Source of the DNA: JBHHUI01 sp965248775
Lineage (GTDB): Bacteria; Chloroflexota; Anaerolineae; Anaerolineales; JBHHUI01
Direction of reading: 5' to 3'
Assembly (NCBI GenBank): GCA_965248775.1
Contig: OZ252150.1
Span: forward strand, 5,580,001-5,644,000
DNA length: 64,000 nucleotides
Shown: one piece after another, positions 16,704-26,079 of the stretch
Position numbering within the stretch: the first letter of the stretch is position 1
How the letters are laid out: every line of letters starts with the position of its first letter
The notes under the pieces: model-generated
Told to the model about the DNA's origin: nothing
What the model saw: only the letters and a program-made list of their open reading frames with translations
The model's database searches: none
Position numbers and translations under genes: made by a program

Positions 16704-19640
16704 ATGCGCCGCTCGTTCGTTGCTCTCGTCAACGTTTCGACGGTCCTGATACTTACAGCGCTCCCTAGCCTTGCATTTGCCGGCGTTCCGCAACAGGACG
16801 CAACCCCATCTCCTGAAGTCAGCCGCATAGTGGAAGACCTCAGCCCAGAGGAGCGGGTAGGGCAGCTATTTGTTGTTACCTTCCAGGGCCGGAACGTTGA
16901 ACCGGGCACAGAAATCCATACCTTGCTCACCCGTCACCACGTCGGCGGAGTGGTCTTAACGGCTGCCAACGACAACTTCGATGATAGTGAGTCGCTGCCG
17001 GCCTCCAGCGCTGCCCTGACTACCGCGCTCCAACAAGCGATCGGTGAAGGAGCAGCTCAATTGGCAGACGACGATATTCCGCCCGCGATTCCACAAAGTT
17101 CTATTTACATCCCATTGCTGATCGGCGTTGCTCATGAAGGCAATGATGTTACACGGACAGATATGCGCAGGGGCATGACGCCTCTGCCAAGTCCTATGTC
17201 CCTGGGTGCGACCTGGAACACAGAATATGCGCGCCTGGTGGGGAATGTCACCGGCGCAGAGTTAAGTACTCTGGGGATCAATCTGCTGATTGGCCCTACG
17301 CTTGATGTGCTCTCGGAGCCACAACCCGCCAGCCCTGGCGATATTGGCGTGCGGGCGTTTGGCGGAAACCCGTTTTGGGTGGGTGCGCTTGGCCGAGCGT
17401 ATGTAGAGGGCGTTAAATCAGGTGGGCGCGGACGCATTGCAGTAATCGCACAACACTTCCCGGGGCTGGGTCTCAGCGACCGTGACGTTGCGAGCGACAT
17501 ACCAACAGTGAATAAACCTCTGAGCGAACTATCCACAATTGATATTCCGCCTTTTGTGGATGTCACGAATCCGTCTGGGGTGTCCAATGTAGTGATTGAT
17601 GGTCTGTTGGCTGCGCATGCACGTTACACAGCTTTGCAAGGTGCCGTGACAACATCTACGCGGCCGCTCAATCTGGACAGTCAGGCGTTAATGCAACTGC
17701 TCACACAACCCGAAATGGTTGGCTGGCGTAATGCGGGCGGTGTTGTCATGAGTGACCGGCTTGGCGTGCAAGCACTGCGCCGCTTCTATGACCCAACCTT
17801 GCAATCATTCCCTGCGTTTAATATCGCCCGCGATGCACTCCTCGCCGGAAACGATTTACTCTTTGTTGATGAGTTTGGACTGGCACCGCCTGAAGATCAG
17901 GCCGCTACGATCATCGATGCGATCAGTCTCTTTGTCCAGAAATATCTAGAAGATCCGGCGTTTGCTGAGCGTGTTGATGCAGCCGTCGCCCGCATTATCG
18001 CCCTTAAGTTAGAACTCTATGATGAGTTTTCACTGGATAGCGTGCGTCCCATTGGTGCACTGAATAATGTTGGACAACGGACGGACGAGATTTTTACCAT
18101 CGCACGAGACAGTGTCACACTGCTTAGCCCCGCTGCCGGCGAACTCGCCAATCGGCTGCCGAATCCGCCAGCACGCAGGGAGCAGGTCGTTTTCATCACC
18201 GATGTTCTTACAACCAACCAATGTAGTACCTGTGTTGCGGTTGATGAACTCGGCGTCGACGATTTTGAACTGGCAGTTACGCGCCTTTACGGTGCAGCCG
18301 GCAGCGCGCAGATTCGCAGCACAGACATATCCAGTTTTGATTTCGCTGCTTTGGATAATTTTTTCTCCGGGATTTCGGCGGCACCCACGGAAGAACCAAT
18401 TGCAATTGAAACAGTCGAAAGCGAAACTCCTTCCGCCGAAGCGACAGCCGAAGTGACTCCTGAGGTCACTGAAGCGCCGCAGCTATTGATCGGAGATGCC
18501 CTTGCAGAGGCGGAGTGGATTATATTTGCAGTTCGAGATATCCCGTCGGAGGTTGCCGAAGCGAACCCTTTGCGGCGCTTCCTCGCCGAACGGCCCGATC
18601 TTGTCGCCGATCGCAATATCATTGTCTTCGCACTCGGTGCGCCCTACTTGCTGGATGCCACCGAAGTCGCGCAGCTCAGCGCTTATTATGGCCTATATAG
18701 TCACACATCACCTTTCATCGAAGTAGCGGCGCGCGTTCTATTTCGCGAGATAGCCCCTGCTGGTGCCTCGCCTGTATCGGTGCCGTCCATCTCTTATGAT
18801 CTGGAGAGCAGTTTATCACCGGCAGCAGATCAGCAATTTCAATTAATTGCCGAAGTAGCCGGACTGAACTCGGATGCAACGGAGGCACCGCAGACAGCCA
18901 CTCCAACCGCTCCTGATGCGGCAGAATCCATTACTTCAGAAGCGCCTGTTTTGCCAGAAGGGACAACGGTAAATGTAGCGACAACGCCGCTGTTTGATCA
19001 CAATGGTCATCTCGTTCCCGATGGAACGATTGTGGATTTTTTCGTGCGTAATCTTGCGGAGGGCGGATTGACACAAGTTTTTGCGCGCACGGGAACTTCA
19101 GGTGGGGTAGCACGAGCAACACTTTTGCTCGGCCGGACCGGCCGCCAGGAGATTTGGGGGCAAAGTGGTTCCGCCGTTGCCGAACCGCTACAGGTCGAAG
19201 TCTTCGTAACCGGTGCAGAAGGCGCCCCCACAATCATCGTGGCAACGATTACCCCGGAGCCAACGGAAACGCTTGTACCAACTGAAACACACGTCCCACC
19301 CACTCCAACCCCGACACTCGTAGTTGAGGTGGAGACACCCCCTGTTTCCACTGTGGAAGTGCGTGATTTACTTTCGGCTTCGCTGGCGTTGCTGCTGATC
19401 GGTGGAAGCGGCTGGCGTCTTTCCCGTAGTCAGGGCCGCGCGATCTCCGGTGGCGTAAAAGTTGTGTTGGCAGTCGCCATCGGTGTCGGCTTGGGGTATA
19501 ACCTGTACGCACTTAGTGCGCCAAGCAACTTGCTCGGGACAGAGAGCCTTGGATCACTCGCTCCGACAGTTGCCGCCTGGACCGGCGGCCTGATTGGGTT
19601 GGTGTTGGGGAGGTTCTGGACCCGGTCGCCGGAAGGCTAA
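16704..19640 (+). CDS. membrane-anchored GH3-like (NagZ-related) protein with eroded active site
   Basis: The 978 residues comprise a signal peptide (1-26), a GH3 N-terminal barrel (about 45-420), a second alpha/beta region (about 440-700), an Ig-like module (about 760-870), a Pro/Thr linker and 2-3 C-terminal membrane segments (about 895-970). GH3 features are VGQLFVVTFQG, LLIGVAHEG, INLLIGPTLDV, a QHFPG segment and VVMSDRLGV, which keeps the Asp that serves as nucleophile. The NagZ signature KHFPGHG is changed: the substrate-binding Lys is Gln, and the Asp-His general-acid pair downstream reads D-V-A instead of D-S-H. It may be a weak hydrolase or a glycan-binding sensor. Its stop overlaps the convergent kinase gene by 4 nt. 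Confidence 0.8.
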   Translation: MRRSFVALVNVSTVLILTALPSLAFAGVPQQDATPSPEVSRIVEDLSPEERVGQLFVVTFQGRNVEPGTEIHTLLTRHHVGGVVLTAANDNFDDSESLPASSAALTTALQQAIGEGAAQLADDDIPPAIPQSSIYIPLLIGVAHEGNDVTRTDMRRGMTPLPSPMSLGATWNTEYARLVGNVTGAELSTLGINLLIGPTLDVLSEPQPASPGDIGVRAFGGNPFWVGALGRAYVEGVKSGGRGRIAVIAQHFPGLGLSDRDVASDIPTVNKPLSELSTIDIPPFVDVTNPSGVSNVVIDGLLAAHARYTALQGAVTTSTRPLNLDSQALMQLLTQPEMVGWRNAGGVVMSDRLGVQALRRFYDPTLQSFPAFNIARDALLAGNDLLFVDEFGLAPPEDQAATIIDAISLFVQKYLEDPAFAERVDAAVARIIALKLELYDEFSLDSVRPIGALNNVGQRTDEIFTIARDSVTLLSPAAGELANRLPNPPARREQVVFITDVLTTNQCSTCVAVDELGVDDFELAVTRLYGAAGSAQIRSTDISSFDFAALDNFFSGISAAPTEEPIAIETVESETPSAEATAEVTPEVTEAPQLLIGDALAEAEWIIFAVRDIPSEVAEANPLRRFLAERPDLVADRNIIVFALGAPYLLDATEVAQLSAYYGLYSHTSPFIEVAARVLFREIAPAGASPVSVPSISYDLESSLSPAADQQFQLIAEVAGLNSDATEAPQTATPTAPDAAESITSEAPVLPEGTTVNVATTPLFDHNGHLVPDGTIVDFFVRNLAEGGLTQVFARTGTSGGVARATLLLGRTGRQEIWGQSGSAVAEPLQVEVFVTGAEGAPTIIVATITPEPTETLVPTETHVPPTPTPTLVVEVETPPVSTVEVRDLLSASLALLLIGGSGWRLSRSQGRAISGGVKVVLAVAIGVGLGYNLYALSAPSNLLGTESLGSLAPTVAAWTGGLIGLVLGRFWTRSPEG

Positions 19641-20635
19641 CTCGGGGTGAACGTCGTTAAGATCGCAAGTAAGATCAACGCGCCAGCGGCGATTGCCATG
19701 TAGCGCTGGGTAGGGTCTGCCAGGGCCTCGCGAATCCACTCGCCGGACGTTTCAGGGATGAAAACGGGAGAGCCATCTTCCGTTGGGAAGACGCCGTCGA
19801 AGAGTGCGCTTCTGAAGTTGTGGATATCTTTCGGTCGCTCGTCGGGATGTAGGGAAAGCGCCCACATTGTAGCTCGCTCAGTCCGCGCTGAAACCTGTGG
19901 ATTGATGTCGCGAATGGGGAATAGACTATCGGAGTTCAGGAAGCGAACTTTTGCCTCCGGCGGGGCTTCGTTTGTTGAAAGATGATAAATTGTCGCTGCG
20001 AGCGAGTAGATGTCCGTGCGCACGTCAGTGTGACCGGTATCTCCGCCATATTGTTCCAGAGGTGTGTAATGCACTGATCCACGCCCTTGTACGACAGTGA
20101 CCGTGCGCTCGTCTGGAGCCATCAACTTGACTAACCCAAAATCTACAAGTTTAATCAGGCCACTGGGCGTCAGCTTCAAGTTGCTTGGTTTTATATCCCG
20201 GTGTACAACCGGGCTTTCCTGACCGTGAATATACGCGAGGGCATCCACAATCTGACGCGCCCATTCCAGAACATCGGACGGGGGAATGAAGCGCCCTTGC
20301 GCCCGCGCGGTTACCATGATGCTTTTTAGGTCCTGACCGGGGACGAAATCCATTACCAGGATGTCCGTGTCTTTGTGGGAGAAGAAGTCGGAAACTTTGG
20401 GCAGGTTTGGATGATCCAGGCGAGCCAGAACAGAGGCTTCGCGGTGGAATTGCACCCGCGCCTGGAGTAGTTCCTCGGCGGTCATGTTCGGGTCGCCGGT
20501 GATCGCCTTGAGCGCGCACTGACGACCGGCGAGCCGGGAGTCTTCGGCAAGGAAAACAGAACCCATGCCGCCCCGTCCGATCGGGCGGATGACTTGATAT
20601 CGATCTTTTAATAAATCGCCCGGCTGCAAAGGCAT
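19637..20635 (-). CDS. Ser/Thr protein kinase with C-terminal membrane anchor
   Basis: The 332-residue Hanks-type kinase has a glycine loop IGRGGMGSVFLAE, a lysine in CALKAI, catalytic loop VVHRDIKPSNLKL, DFG in LVDFGLVKL and an activation segment GSVHYTPLEQYGG. Residues 1-275 are the kinase, then a short linker and one membrane helix (MAIAAGALILLAILTTF) at the very C-terminus with no extracellular domain. It is convergent with the GH3-like gene and divergent from the FHA regulator at 20687, a natural partner because FHA domains bind phosphothreonine. Confidence 0.93.
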   Translation of the reverse strand: MPLQPGDLLKDRYQVIRPIGRGGMGSVFLAEDSRLAGRQCALKAITGDPNMTAEELLQARVQFHREASVLARLDHPNLPKVSDFFSHKDTDILVMDFVPGQDLKSIMVTARAQGRFIPPSDVLEWARQIVDALAYIHGQESPVVHRDIKPSNLKLTPSGLIKLVDFGLVKLMAPDERTVTVVQGRGSVHYTPLEQYGGDTGHTDVRTDIYSLAATIYHLSTNEAPPEAKVRFLNSDSLFPIRDINPQVSARTERATMWALSLHPDERPKDIHNFRSALFDGVFPTEDGSPVFIPETSGEWIREALADPTQRYMAIAAGALILLAILTTFTPS

Positions 20636-20686
20636 ACGAGGATTATACTACGTAGGACTTGTTCGGATGTGGGAGGAAGATGTGAA

Positions 20687-21331
20687 ATGAGTGAAGTTGA
20701 TGCACCTGTATTGATTGCACAGACCGGCTCTCTCAAAGGCCAGCGCTGGAATCTCGACCAGGAGAAGCTGGAAATTGGCCGCGGTGCGGACTGCGCGATC
20801 CGCATCGACGACAAGACTGTTTCGCGACAGCATGCCGTTATTTATAAGGAGAGCGACGGCTGGGTCGTTGAAGACCAATCCAAGAATGGGACTTATGTCA
20901 ACGACGACATCGTTACTGCGAAGGTTTCCCTCTCGGATGGTGACGTGATCACCATTGCAACAGCTATCAAGCTGGTATTTGTCGGCTCGGAGGCTACAGT
21001 TCCGCTCACCATTGAACCGCCGGCGAAAGGGCGGATGCGCGTGGACCTGGCCGCCAGGCGCGTGTGGATCGGCGATCTGGAAATCGACCCGCCGCTATCC
21101 TTGCCGCAGTACCGACTGATCGAATTACTCTATTCAAATAGCGGACAGGTATGTACGCGCGACGTGGTCGTGGATGCAGTGTGGCCGGAGGCGCAGGGGG
21201 CTGGTGTTTCAGAACAGTCTATTGATGCACTGGTGCGCCGTCTGCGCGACCGCCTGACGGAATTAGACCCGGAACATCAATATGTGGTGACCGTGCGCGG
21301 GCATGGCTTCCGCCTCGACAACCCTCAGTAA
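20687..21331 (+). CDS. FHA domain-winged helix transcriptional regulator
   Basis: The 214-residue protein has an N-terminal FHA domain (about 5-95) with LEIGRGADCAIRIDDKTVSR, QHAVIY and DQSKNGTYVNDD, the phosphothreonine-binding core (Gly-Arg, Ser-Arg-x-His, Asn-Gly-Thr). It ends with an OmpR/PhoB-type winged helix (about 120-212; SLPQYRLIELLYSNSGQVCT, SIDALVRRLRDRL, VVTVRGHGFRLDNP). The order is the reverse of mycobacterial EmbR. Start 20687 is preferred over 20669 because GGAGGAAG (20671-20678) is well placed. It is divergent from the kinase by about 50 nt, suggesting phosphorylation-dependent gene control. Confidence 0.92.
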   Translation: MSEVDAPVLIAQTGSLKGQRWNLDQEKLEIGRGADCAIRIDDKTVSRQHAVIYKESDGWVVEDQSKNGTYVNDDIVTAKVSLSDGDVITIATAIKLVFVGSEATVPLTIEPPAKGRMRVDLAARRVWIGDLEIDPPLSLPQYRLIELLYSNSGQVCTRDVVVDAVWPEAQGAGVSEQSIDALVRRLRDRLTELDPEHQYVVTVRGHGFRLDNPQ

Positions 21332-21341
21332 CAAATCGAAG

Positions 21342-22703
21342 TTAAGAAGTCCATTTCGCCAGCGTCTGCTGGCGTTCGGCGATCTCACGATAGTTGCTAA
21401 GCCGCGCAGCAATATCTGTGCGACCACGCTGTCGCAAGTCGTCTGCGAGTGCATCCATGGTCTGTAGCATCGCGGGAGTGAGTTCGCTGGAACTACGCTT
21501 CAGGAACGCTTCGGCTTCCGTTTGGTCTTCAATTTCAAGCAAACTATTGATAAATTGAATCTCAGGTGGGGCGCTTGACTGCAACACATGCATAATTTTT
21601 TCTTGCAGTGTTTCAAGTTGCGTTGCCAGTTCAGTGTGGCCTTCATTACGGGCGCGCTCATATTGGGCGGCAAGCAGTTCAAGGAATACTCCGTCGATGG
21701 CGGGGAGATATTCCCTTAGTGCGGCATCCTGATCTTCGGCAGTGAGCAGCGCTTGCAGCAATTCGCTGACCGCTTTGCTCTGGGACTGTGCCATTGTGTC
21801 GATCTGCCCAGTGGTTTCCAGAATTTTCTCGCGTAGGTTTTCGAGACGTGTTTGTTCGTCGTCACTCGCAGATTCAATGAGCCTCGTGAGCTGCATGTAG
21901 AATTCGTAATCGATGAGCGGACGCGCGATTGTGATGAGGGCCCGCAGACGCGTATCGGTTTCGGCCTCCACGATCAGGGAGAGTAACTTATCACGAGTAA
22001 GCTTATCTCCCAATGCGCGCAATTCCTCCGCGGTGGCATCGAGCAACTCGTGTTGCGCTTTGGATTCTCTGCCAAGTGTGGAATGCTCCATCAGGGCAGC
22101 ATTGACCGTTTCAAGTCGGGCCAGAACTTCTTCGCCACCTGCACTGGTAGCCTGCTGTGCATTCGCGGAAAACAATTCAAAGAAGACAACATCCAACTTT
22201 TCGTCATTTTTCTGGATAAACTCAACGAGAGTTTCATCTTCCAGGGACAGCATTTCGCGCAGCAGGTCAACCTTCTGGCGCTGCTCCGCCAGCATTTCTG
22301 GTGTGATGCCGTCGGCCTCCAGAATGCTCTCTACCATGCCTTGCGGAGTGAGCATCTCCTTCGGCTGCAGCAGATAGCCCTTGCGAGCTTCTGACGGCAA
22401 ACGATCGATCACCGCACGGGTGAGCTGCCCGAGTGCACGTTCCTTCTCCTCCAGAGGCATGTTGAGTTCGACCGGCACGTATGTTAGCAGCAATTCCTTC
22501 TCGGGGTCGTGGTAAACGAGCGGACTGGCCAGCATGCCCTGGTAGCCGCAATTCGAGCACTGGACGACATTGAACTGGCCGCGCAGAAAGCGCTGCTTCG
22601 CGCTCGGGTCCGCAGATGCGTCAAATACTTGTTCCAACTTTGCTGCGATCGGGCTTCGGCATTGTGGACAGCGCATTGCCGAGGAGGGATTCAGGGTGAC
22701 CAT
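21342..22703 (-). CDS. CpXC zinc-ribbon domain protein
   Basis: The 453-residue protein has an N-terminal CpXC domain: MRCPQCRSPIAAKLEQ near residue 9 and VVQCSNCGYQGMLASPLVYH near 46 supply the two Cys pairs. The following 380 residues are almost all charged helix (many Glu/Gln/Leu heptads, 130-440), predicted coiled-coil or helical-repeat. It is cytoplasmic, with no signal or membrane segment. The function of CpXC proteins is not established. The gene is convergent with the FHA regulator and 40 nt downstream of the histidine kinase gene on the same strand, so the two may be cotranscribed. Confidence 0.85.
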   Translation of the reverse strand: MVTLNPSSAMRCPQCRSPIAAKLEQVFDASADPSAKQRFLRGQFNVVQCSNCGYQGMLASPLVYHDPEKELLLTYVPVELNMPLEEKERALGQLTRAVIDRLPSEARKGYLLQPKEMLTPQGMVESILEADGITPEMLAEQRQKVDLLREMLSLEDETLVEFIQKNDEKLDVVFFELFSANAQQATSAGGEEVLARLETVNAALMEHSTLGRESKAQHELLDATAEELRALGDKLTRDKLLSLIVEAETDTRLRALITIARPLIDYEFYMQLTRLIESASDDEQTRLENLREKILETTGQIDTMAQSQSKAVSELLQALLTAEDQDAALREYLPAIDGVFLELLAAQYERARNEGHTELATQLETLQEKIMHVLQSSAPPEIQFINSLLEIEDQTEAEAFLKRSSSELTPAMLQTMDALADDLRQRGRTDIAARLSNYREIAERQQTLAKWTS

Positions 22704-22743
22704 GTGTACCTTTCAGGTGACTGTTTCAATCTTGCCGGTGAAG

Positions 22744-24354
22744 CTAATTCGATGCTGATCCGCTCGTGCTGGAGCGAGGGATTGAGAAATGAAACTCAGC
22801 ACCTCGGCCCGGATCGGATTCAACCCACATCCTTCCGCCGTGGGCTTCTACAATCGCTTGACTGAGGAAAAGTCCTAGTCCGGCACCCGAAGCGCGTTCC
22901 GTTGCAGCCGTGCGGGCGCGATAAAAACGTTCGAAGACTCGATCCAATTCATCGGATGGAATTCCCGCACCTTCATCAATCACGCTGACAATCACTTCGC
23001 GTGGTGTGCTCCGACCCCGAATGCGGACCGTCCCGCCGGGCGGCGAGTATTTTATCGCGTTCGAATATATATTGCTTAGCACCTGGCGCAGGCGTTCTTC
23101 ATCCGCGCGCACAAGGACAAACTCATCCGGGAATTCAACCGAAAAGGTATGACCGGATTCTTGCATTTCGAACTTGCCCGCCAGTCGCTCTGCGAGTTGC
23201 CCTAGAGCTACATCTGTCAAGTTGAGCTGCAATGCTCCAGCCTGCAAGCGTGAGGCGTCCAACAAATTCTCGATGAGGTCATTCAGCCGGTCGGCTTCTT
23301 CTTCGATGACGCTCAGGCTCTCCTCGATAGTCGCTGGGTCCCAGTCGGCATCGGGGCGGCGTAACGTGCCGGCATAGCCTTTGATCAACGAGATCGGCGT
23401 TTTCAGTTCATGGCCGATCACAGATACAAATGTGCTTTTTAGCTCCTCGGCTTCGCGGAAATTGGTTATATCGCGAACGTTGGCGACGATGTTGAGCAGG
23501 TGGTTAGAATTATCGAAGATCGGCGCATACGTCACGCCAACGGCAATGGGATTGTCATTCGCGCGCGCCAGATCACCTTCCACATACAAGGTCGCGTTGC
23601 TTCCGAAAGGCCAGCCGCGTGCCTCTGCATCCGCGAGGTCTGCGTTCGATGCCAGTTTCTCCCAGCGGATCAATTCGTCGTGATTGTGACCGATGGCTTC
23701 CGCCGGGCCCACGCGCGTCAGCTTAGACAGTGCGCGGTTCCAGCGCTCAATTTTGTGCCCGGCATTCATAATGATAATCCCATCGGCGGAGCCTTCGAGG
23801 ATCGCATCGAGTTGATTCTTCTCTGAATTGACTTCTGCGTATAGGCGTGCGTTCGTAACTGCAATTGCGGCGTGATCGGCGAAAGCCTGCAGAATCTGAC
23901 GTTCATTGCGGCCAAACGGCGTCGCATTAGCATAGAAGATCAGTAACAGCCCGCTAAGTTGTTCCCCGACTTGCAATGGTAGCCCCACTGTGCGGGAGAG
24001 ATCGAAACGGCCACGTCTGGCGACGACCTGCAAGCGGCGTTCAAGTTCCTGGATGACGAATGGAGTGGGGTCATCCGGGGCGGCATAATCGGATTCGCTC
24101 AACACATCATCCAATTGATCCAAAAATTCCGCAGCGACACCATGCTGCGCTTCGATGCGAAAACGACCCGTTGCCGCCCGATCGGTCGGACTGATCGACT
24201 CGCGCAGTGCGATGAGTCCAGCCACGCCCCCGAGCATATCCGTTGTCGCCCTCAATATCTGTACGAGGACTTTCTCAAGGTCCAGTTGTTGCGTCAGCGC
24301 GCGAACAATGGACAACAGATGGTCGCGTTGCCGGATTCGATAGTCAGTCAGCAT
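22744..24354 (-). CDS. GAF-PAS sensor histidine kinase
   Basis: The 536-residue soluble sensor kinase has a GAF domain (about 15-170), PAS (about 190-310), HisKA with phosphoacceptor His in FVSVIGHELKTPISLIKGYA (about 325) and HATPase_c (about 430-530) with N-box NIYSNAIKYSPPGG, VIDEGAGIP and GAGLGLFLSQAIVEAHGG. There are no membrane segments, so the signal is intracellular. No response regulator is adjacent. It is upstream of the CpXC gene. Confidence 0.94.
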   Translation of the reverse strand: MLTDYRIRQRDHLLSIVRALTQQLDLEKVLVQILRATTDMLGGVAGLIALRESISPTDRAATGRFRIEAQHGVAAEFLDQLDDVLSESDYAAPDDPTPFVIQELERRLQVVARRGRFDLSRTVGLPLQVGEQLSGLLLIFYANATPFGRNERQILQAFADHAAIAVTNARLYAEVNSEKNQLDAILEGSADGIIIMNAGHKIERWNRALSKLTRVGPAEAIGHNHDELIRWEKLASNADLADAEARGWPFGSNATLYVEGDLARANDNPIAVGVTYAPIFDNSNHLLNIVANVRDITNFREAEELKSTFVSVIGHELKTPISLIKGYAGTLRRPDADWDPATIEESLSVIEEEADRLNDLIENLLDASRLQAGALQLNLTDVALGQLAERLAGKFEMQESGHTFSVEFPDEFVLVRADEERLRQVLSNIYSNAIKYSPPGGTVRIRGRSTPREVIVSVIDEGAGIPSDELDRVFERFYRARTAATERASGAGLGLFLSQAIVEAHGGRMWVESDPGRGAEFHFSIPRSSTSGSASN

Positions 24355-24526
24355 GGTTCCCTGTCATTTGCGGTGATTGTAGCATGCAGATGGTATCTGA
24401 AATGAGTCGTGAATTGAGCCGGATCATGGCTATGAAACTTAAACGCAGCCGAGACCCGACCGAGGACGGTCGAACAGCGTTACTCCAACTTGATTCTTTA
24501 GTTCTGAATATAGGGTGCGTGTTTGT

Positions 24527-24823
24527 TCAGGGAAAAATCTCAGCCAGAACAGGTAGATAAGTGCACGTGCAGCCCTCTGCACAGGAGCAGCCTGCCACAG
24601 GCAGTTCCGGCACGGCCTCTTTTTCGTAGGTTGCTTGAACAGCCTGGCAGGTGGGGCAGGCCGTGTCGTCAACAATGACAGTAATGTGCGAAACGCGTTC
24701 ATTGTTGTTCATGCGAGCGAGTGAATGCGCGCGGACGGAGTCGGTGGAGAGGTCTGCGCCACAGTTCGGGCAGTTTTTCATTTCGTCGGTGGTCTGATGA
24801 TCGCAAATGGCGCAGGTTCTCAC
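24527..24823 (-). CDS. small multi-cysteine zinc-ribbon-like protein
   Basis: Unassigned 98-residue protein with paired cysteines: CAICDHQTTDEMKNCPNCG at the start, CPTCQ in the middle and a dense CSCAEGCTCTY cluster near the end, suggesting two metal sites. The separate ATG-led frame with conserved-looking Cys spacing and acidic composition argues that it is real. A plus-strand frame in this region has no recognisable content. It is a stand-alone gene before a long AT-rich gap. Confidence 0.62.
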   Translation of the reverse strand: MRTCAICDHQTTDEMKNCPNCGADLSTDSVRAHSLARMNNNERVSHITVIVDDTACPTCQAVQATYEKEAVPELPVAGCSCAEGCTCTYLPVLAEIFP

Positions 24824-25254
24824 TTGGGCCTCCAGTAGTTGGGTAGTGATGGATTCTACGCATGTCCAAGCCGGGCGTCAATGTTTTCACCGCAGACCTT
24901 CGAGTCAAACATGAGAGTGCAGACCTTGGAGGACTTCTACAATTTCAATCTGTCAACCTTAAAATTCCCAAATTTACAAGATTTTTACGTATCGGTTAAG
25001 TAAAAAATGCGTTATATATAGTAGAATAAGAGTATGTTAAACGTAGGGTAAACGTAGGTTTTAGGGGTTTTACGTCAAGATGAACAAAATTTCCAGGCCA
25101 GCTCAGTTTCTCGCATATGCTTATGCGTTGCTCTTCTTACTCCTCGGGCTGAACTTCGCATTAACTTTCTTAGCACGCTAGATTTTCCTCCTTCGCCGCC
25201 GAGCGCGGAGATATAATTTCACGCTGCTCCTTCAAAACCTAACGTAAGTTAATA
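24824..25254. other. AT-rich intergenic region with possible promoter and operator-like repeats
   Basis: 430 bases hold no long gene. Visible items are a short direct repeat GCAGACCTT (24891 and 24922 areas), an AT-rich core near 24990-25030 ending in TAGAAT (25022-25027, a good -10 candidate), and two copies of TAAACGTAGG (25038-25047 and 25049-25058) spaced 11 bp apart, about one helical turn. These lie just before a possible 33-residue membrane peptide (25080-25181). A regulator-binding site is a reasonable inference. Confidence 0.45.
25080..25181 (+). CDS. possible 33-residue membrane microprotein
   Basis: An ATG-led frame encodes MNKISRPAQF followed by LAYAYALLFLLLGLNF and ends ALTFLAR. 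That is a positively charged start, one 20-residue hydrophobic helix and a short positively charged end, the typical composition of single-pass microproteins. The upstream region has a -10-like TAGAAT and paired TAAACGTAGG repeats. The ribosome site is weak (AGGGG 14 nt upstream). No homologue can be named from memory. Confidence 0.4.
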   Translation: MNKISRPAQFLAYAYALLFLLLGLNFALTFLAR

Positions 25255-26079
25255 TCACTCTTCGGGCTTAGGCGGGTCGAGCACTAGCCTGCCCCAGGTA
25301 GTGGGGTCCTCCACGACGCGTGCCTCGACGTGCGTCAGGATGCTCTGCAAGTCGATCTCGCCGGGGCGATCGTTGTCCGTAAGCGAGAGGATGAAGCCAA
25401 ATTCATTGCCTATTTGCGGTGTAATCCCGAACAGGCTCCAGGGAATCGCAATCTCGCCCACCCAATCACTCTCATTCTCTTCGCGGCGATAGGCCATCGG
25501 TAGTTGGATGGCCCCCTCGCGTTCTTCCGGCCACCACATATAGGCCTCCGGGCGGCCATTGGGATCAAAAAGATCGCCGGGCGATATCCCGAGCTGATAA
25601 TCATCATCGTTCCGCTCGTCTAGTGTTGCATCCCTAGAAAGGTGTGCATCCAGCAGGACTTCGAGGCCATCACCCTTTGAAATGTCACTTCCAGTGGCTC
25701 TTTGTGCGAAAGCATCATCCGCAACACGAACACCGATGAAAAGATGTTCTGCATTCCAAAACAGCGACCACTCTGCAGCGCCATCCTCCGGGCCGAACCA
25801 ATTCTCTGGTCCAAAGACAGGCAGATCTGAGATGTACTCAAAGGGCTCCCACTCGTCGAACAAAGCGTCGATTTGCAGGTCACTTTCCAACATAGAGGCA
25901 TGGACGATAACCTGAGCTGGTTGTGGCCCTGCAATGGGTGGGGCGCTCTCGGTTGGCGCTGGAGCGGCAAAGCGGACTGGATGCAGGCAGGGTTCATAGT
26001 CTGTGCCAAGTTCGACTGCATAACGAATTTCTGCTTGGGCATCCGGCTCGGCGACGGTAGTATCTTCGTATTGCATCAT
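25255..26079 (-). CDS. CBM9-like / DOMON-like domain protein, no signal peptide
   Basis: The 274-residue protein's C-terminal 190 residues resemble a family-9 carbohydrate-binding (sugar-binding DOMON-like) fold: IDALFDEWEPFEY, AEWSLFWNAEHLFIGVRVAD, GDGLEVLLDAHL, DYQLGISPG, WVGEIAIPWSLFGITPQIGN and FGFILSLTDND. The first 75 residues are Pro/Ala/Glu-rich. Family members are usually secreted, but no signal peptide is seen and an in-frame TAA lies just upstream of the start, so the product may be cytoplasmic or 5'-truncated. It is the last intact gene before the IS cluster. Confidence 0.68.
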   Translation of the reverse strand: MMQYEDTTVAEPDAQAEIRYAVELGTDYEPCLHPVRFAAPAPTESAPPIAGPQPAQVIVHASMLESDLQIDALFDEWEPFEYISDLPVFGPENWFGPEDGAAEWSLFWNAEHLFIGVRVADDAFAQRATGSDISKGDGLEVLLDAHLSRDATLDERNDDDYQLGISPGDLFDPNGRPEAYMWWPEEREGAIQLPMAYRREENESDWVGEIAIPWSLFGITPQIGNEFGFILSLTDNDRPGEIDLQSILTHVEARVVEDPTTWGRLVLDPPKPEE

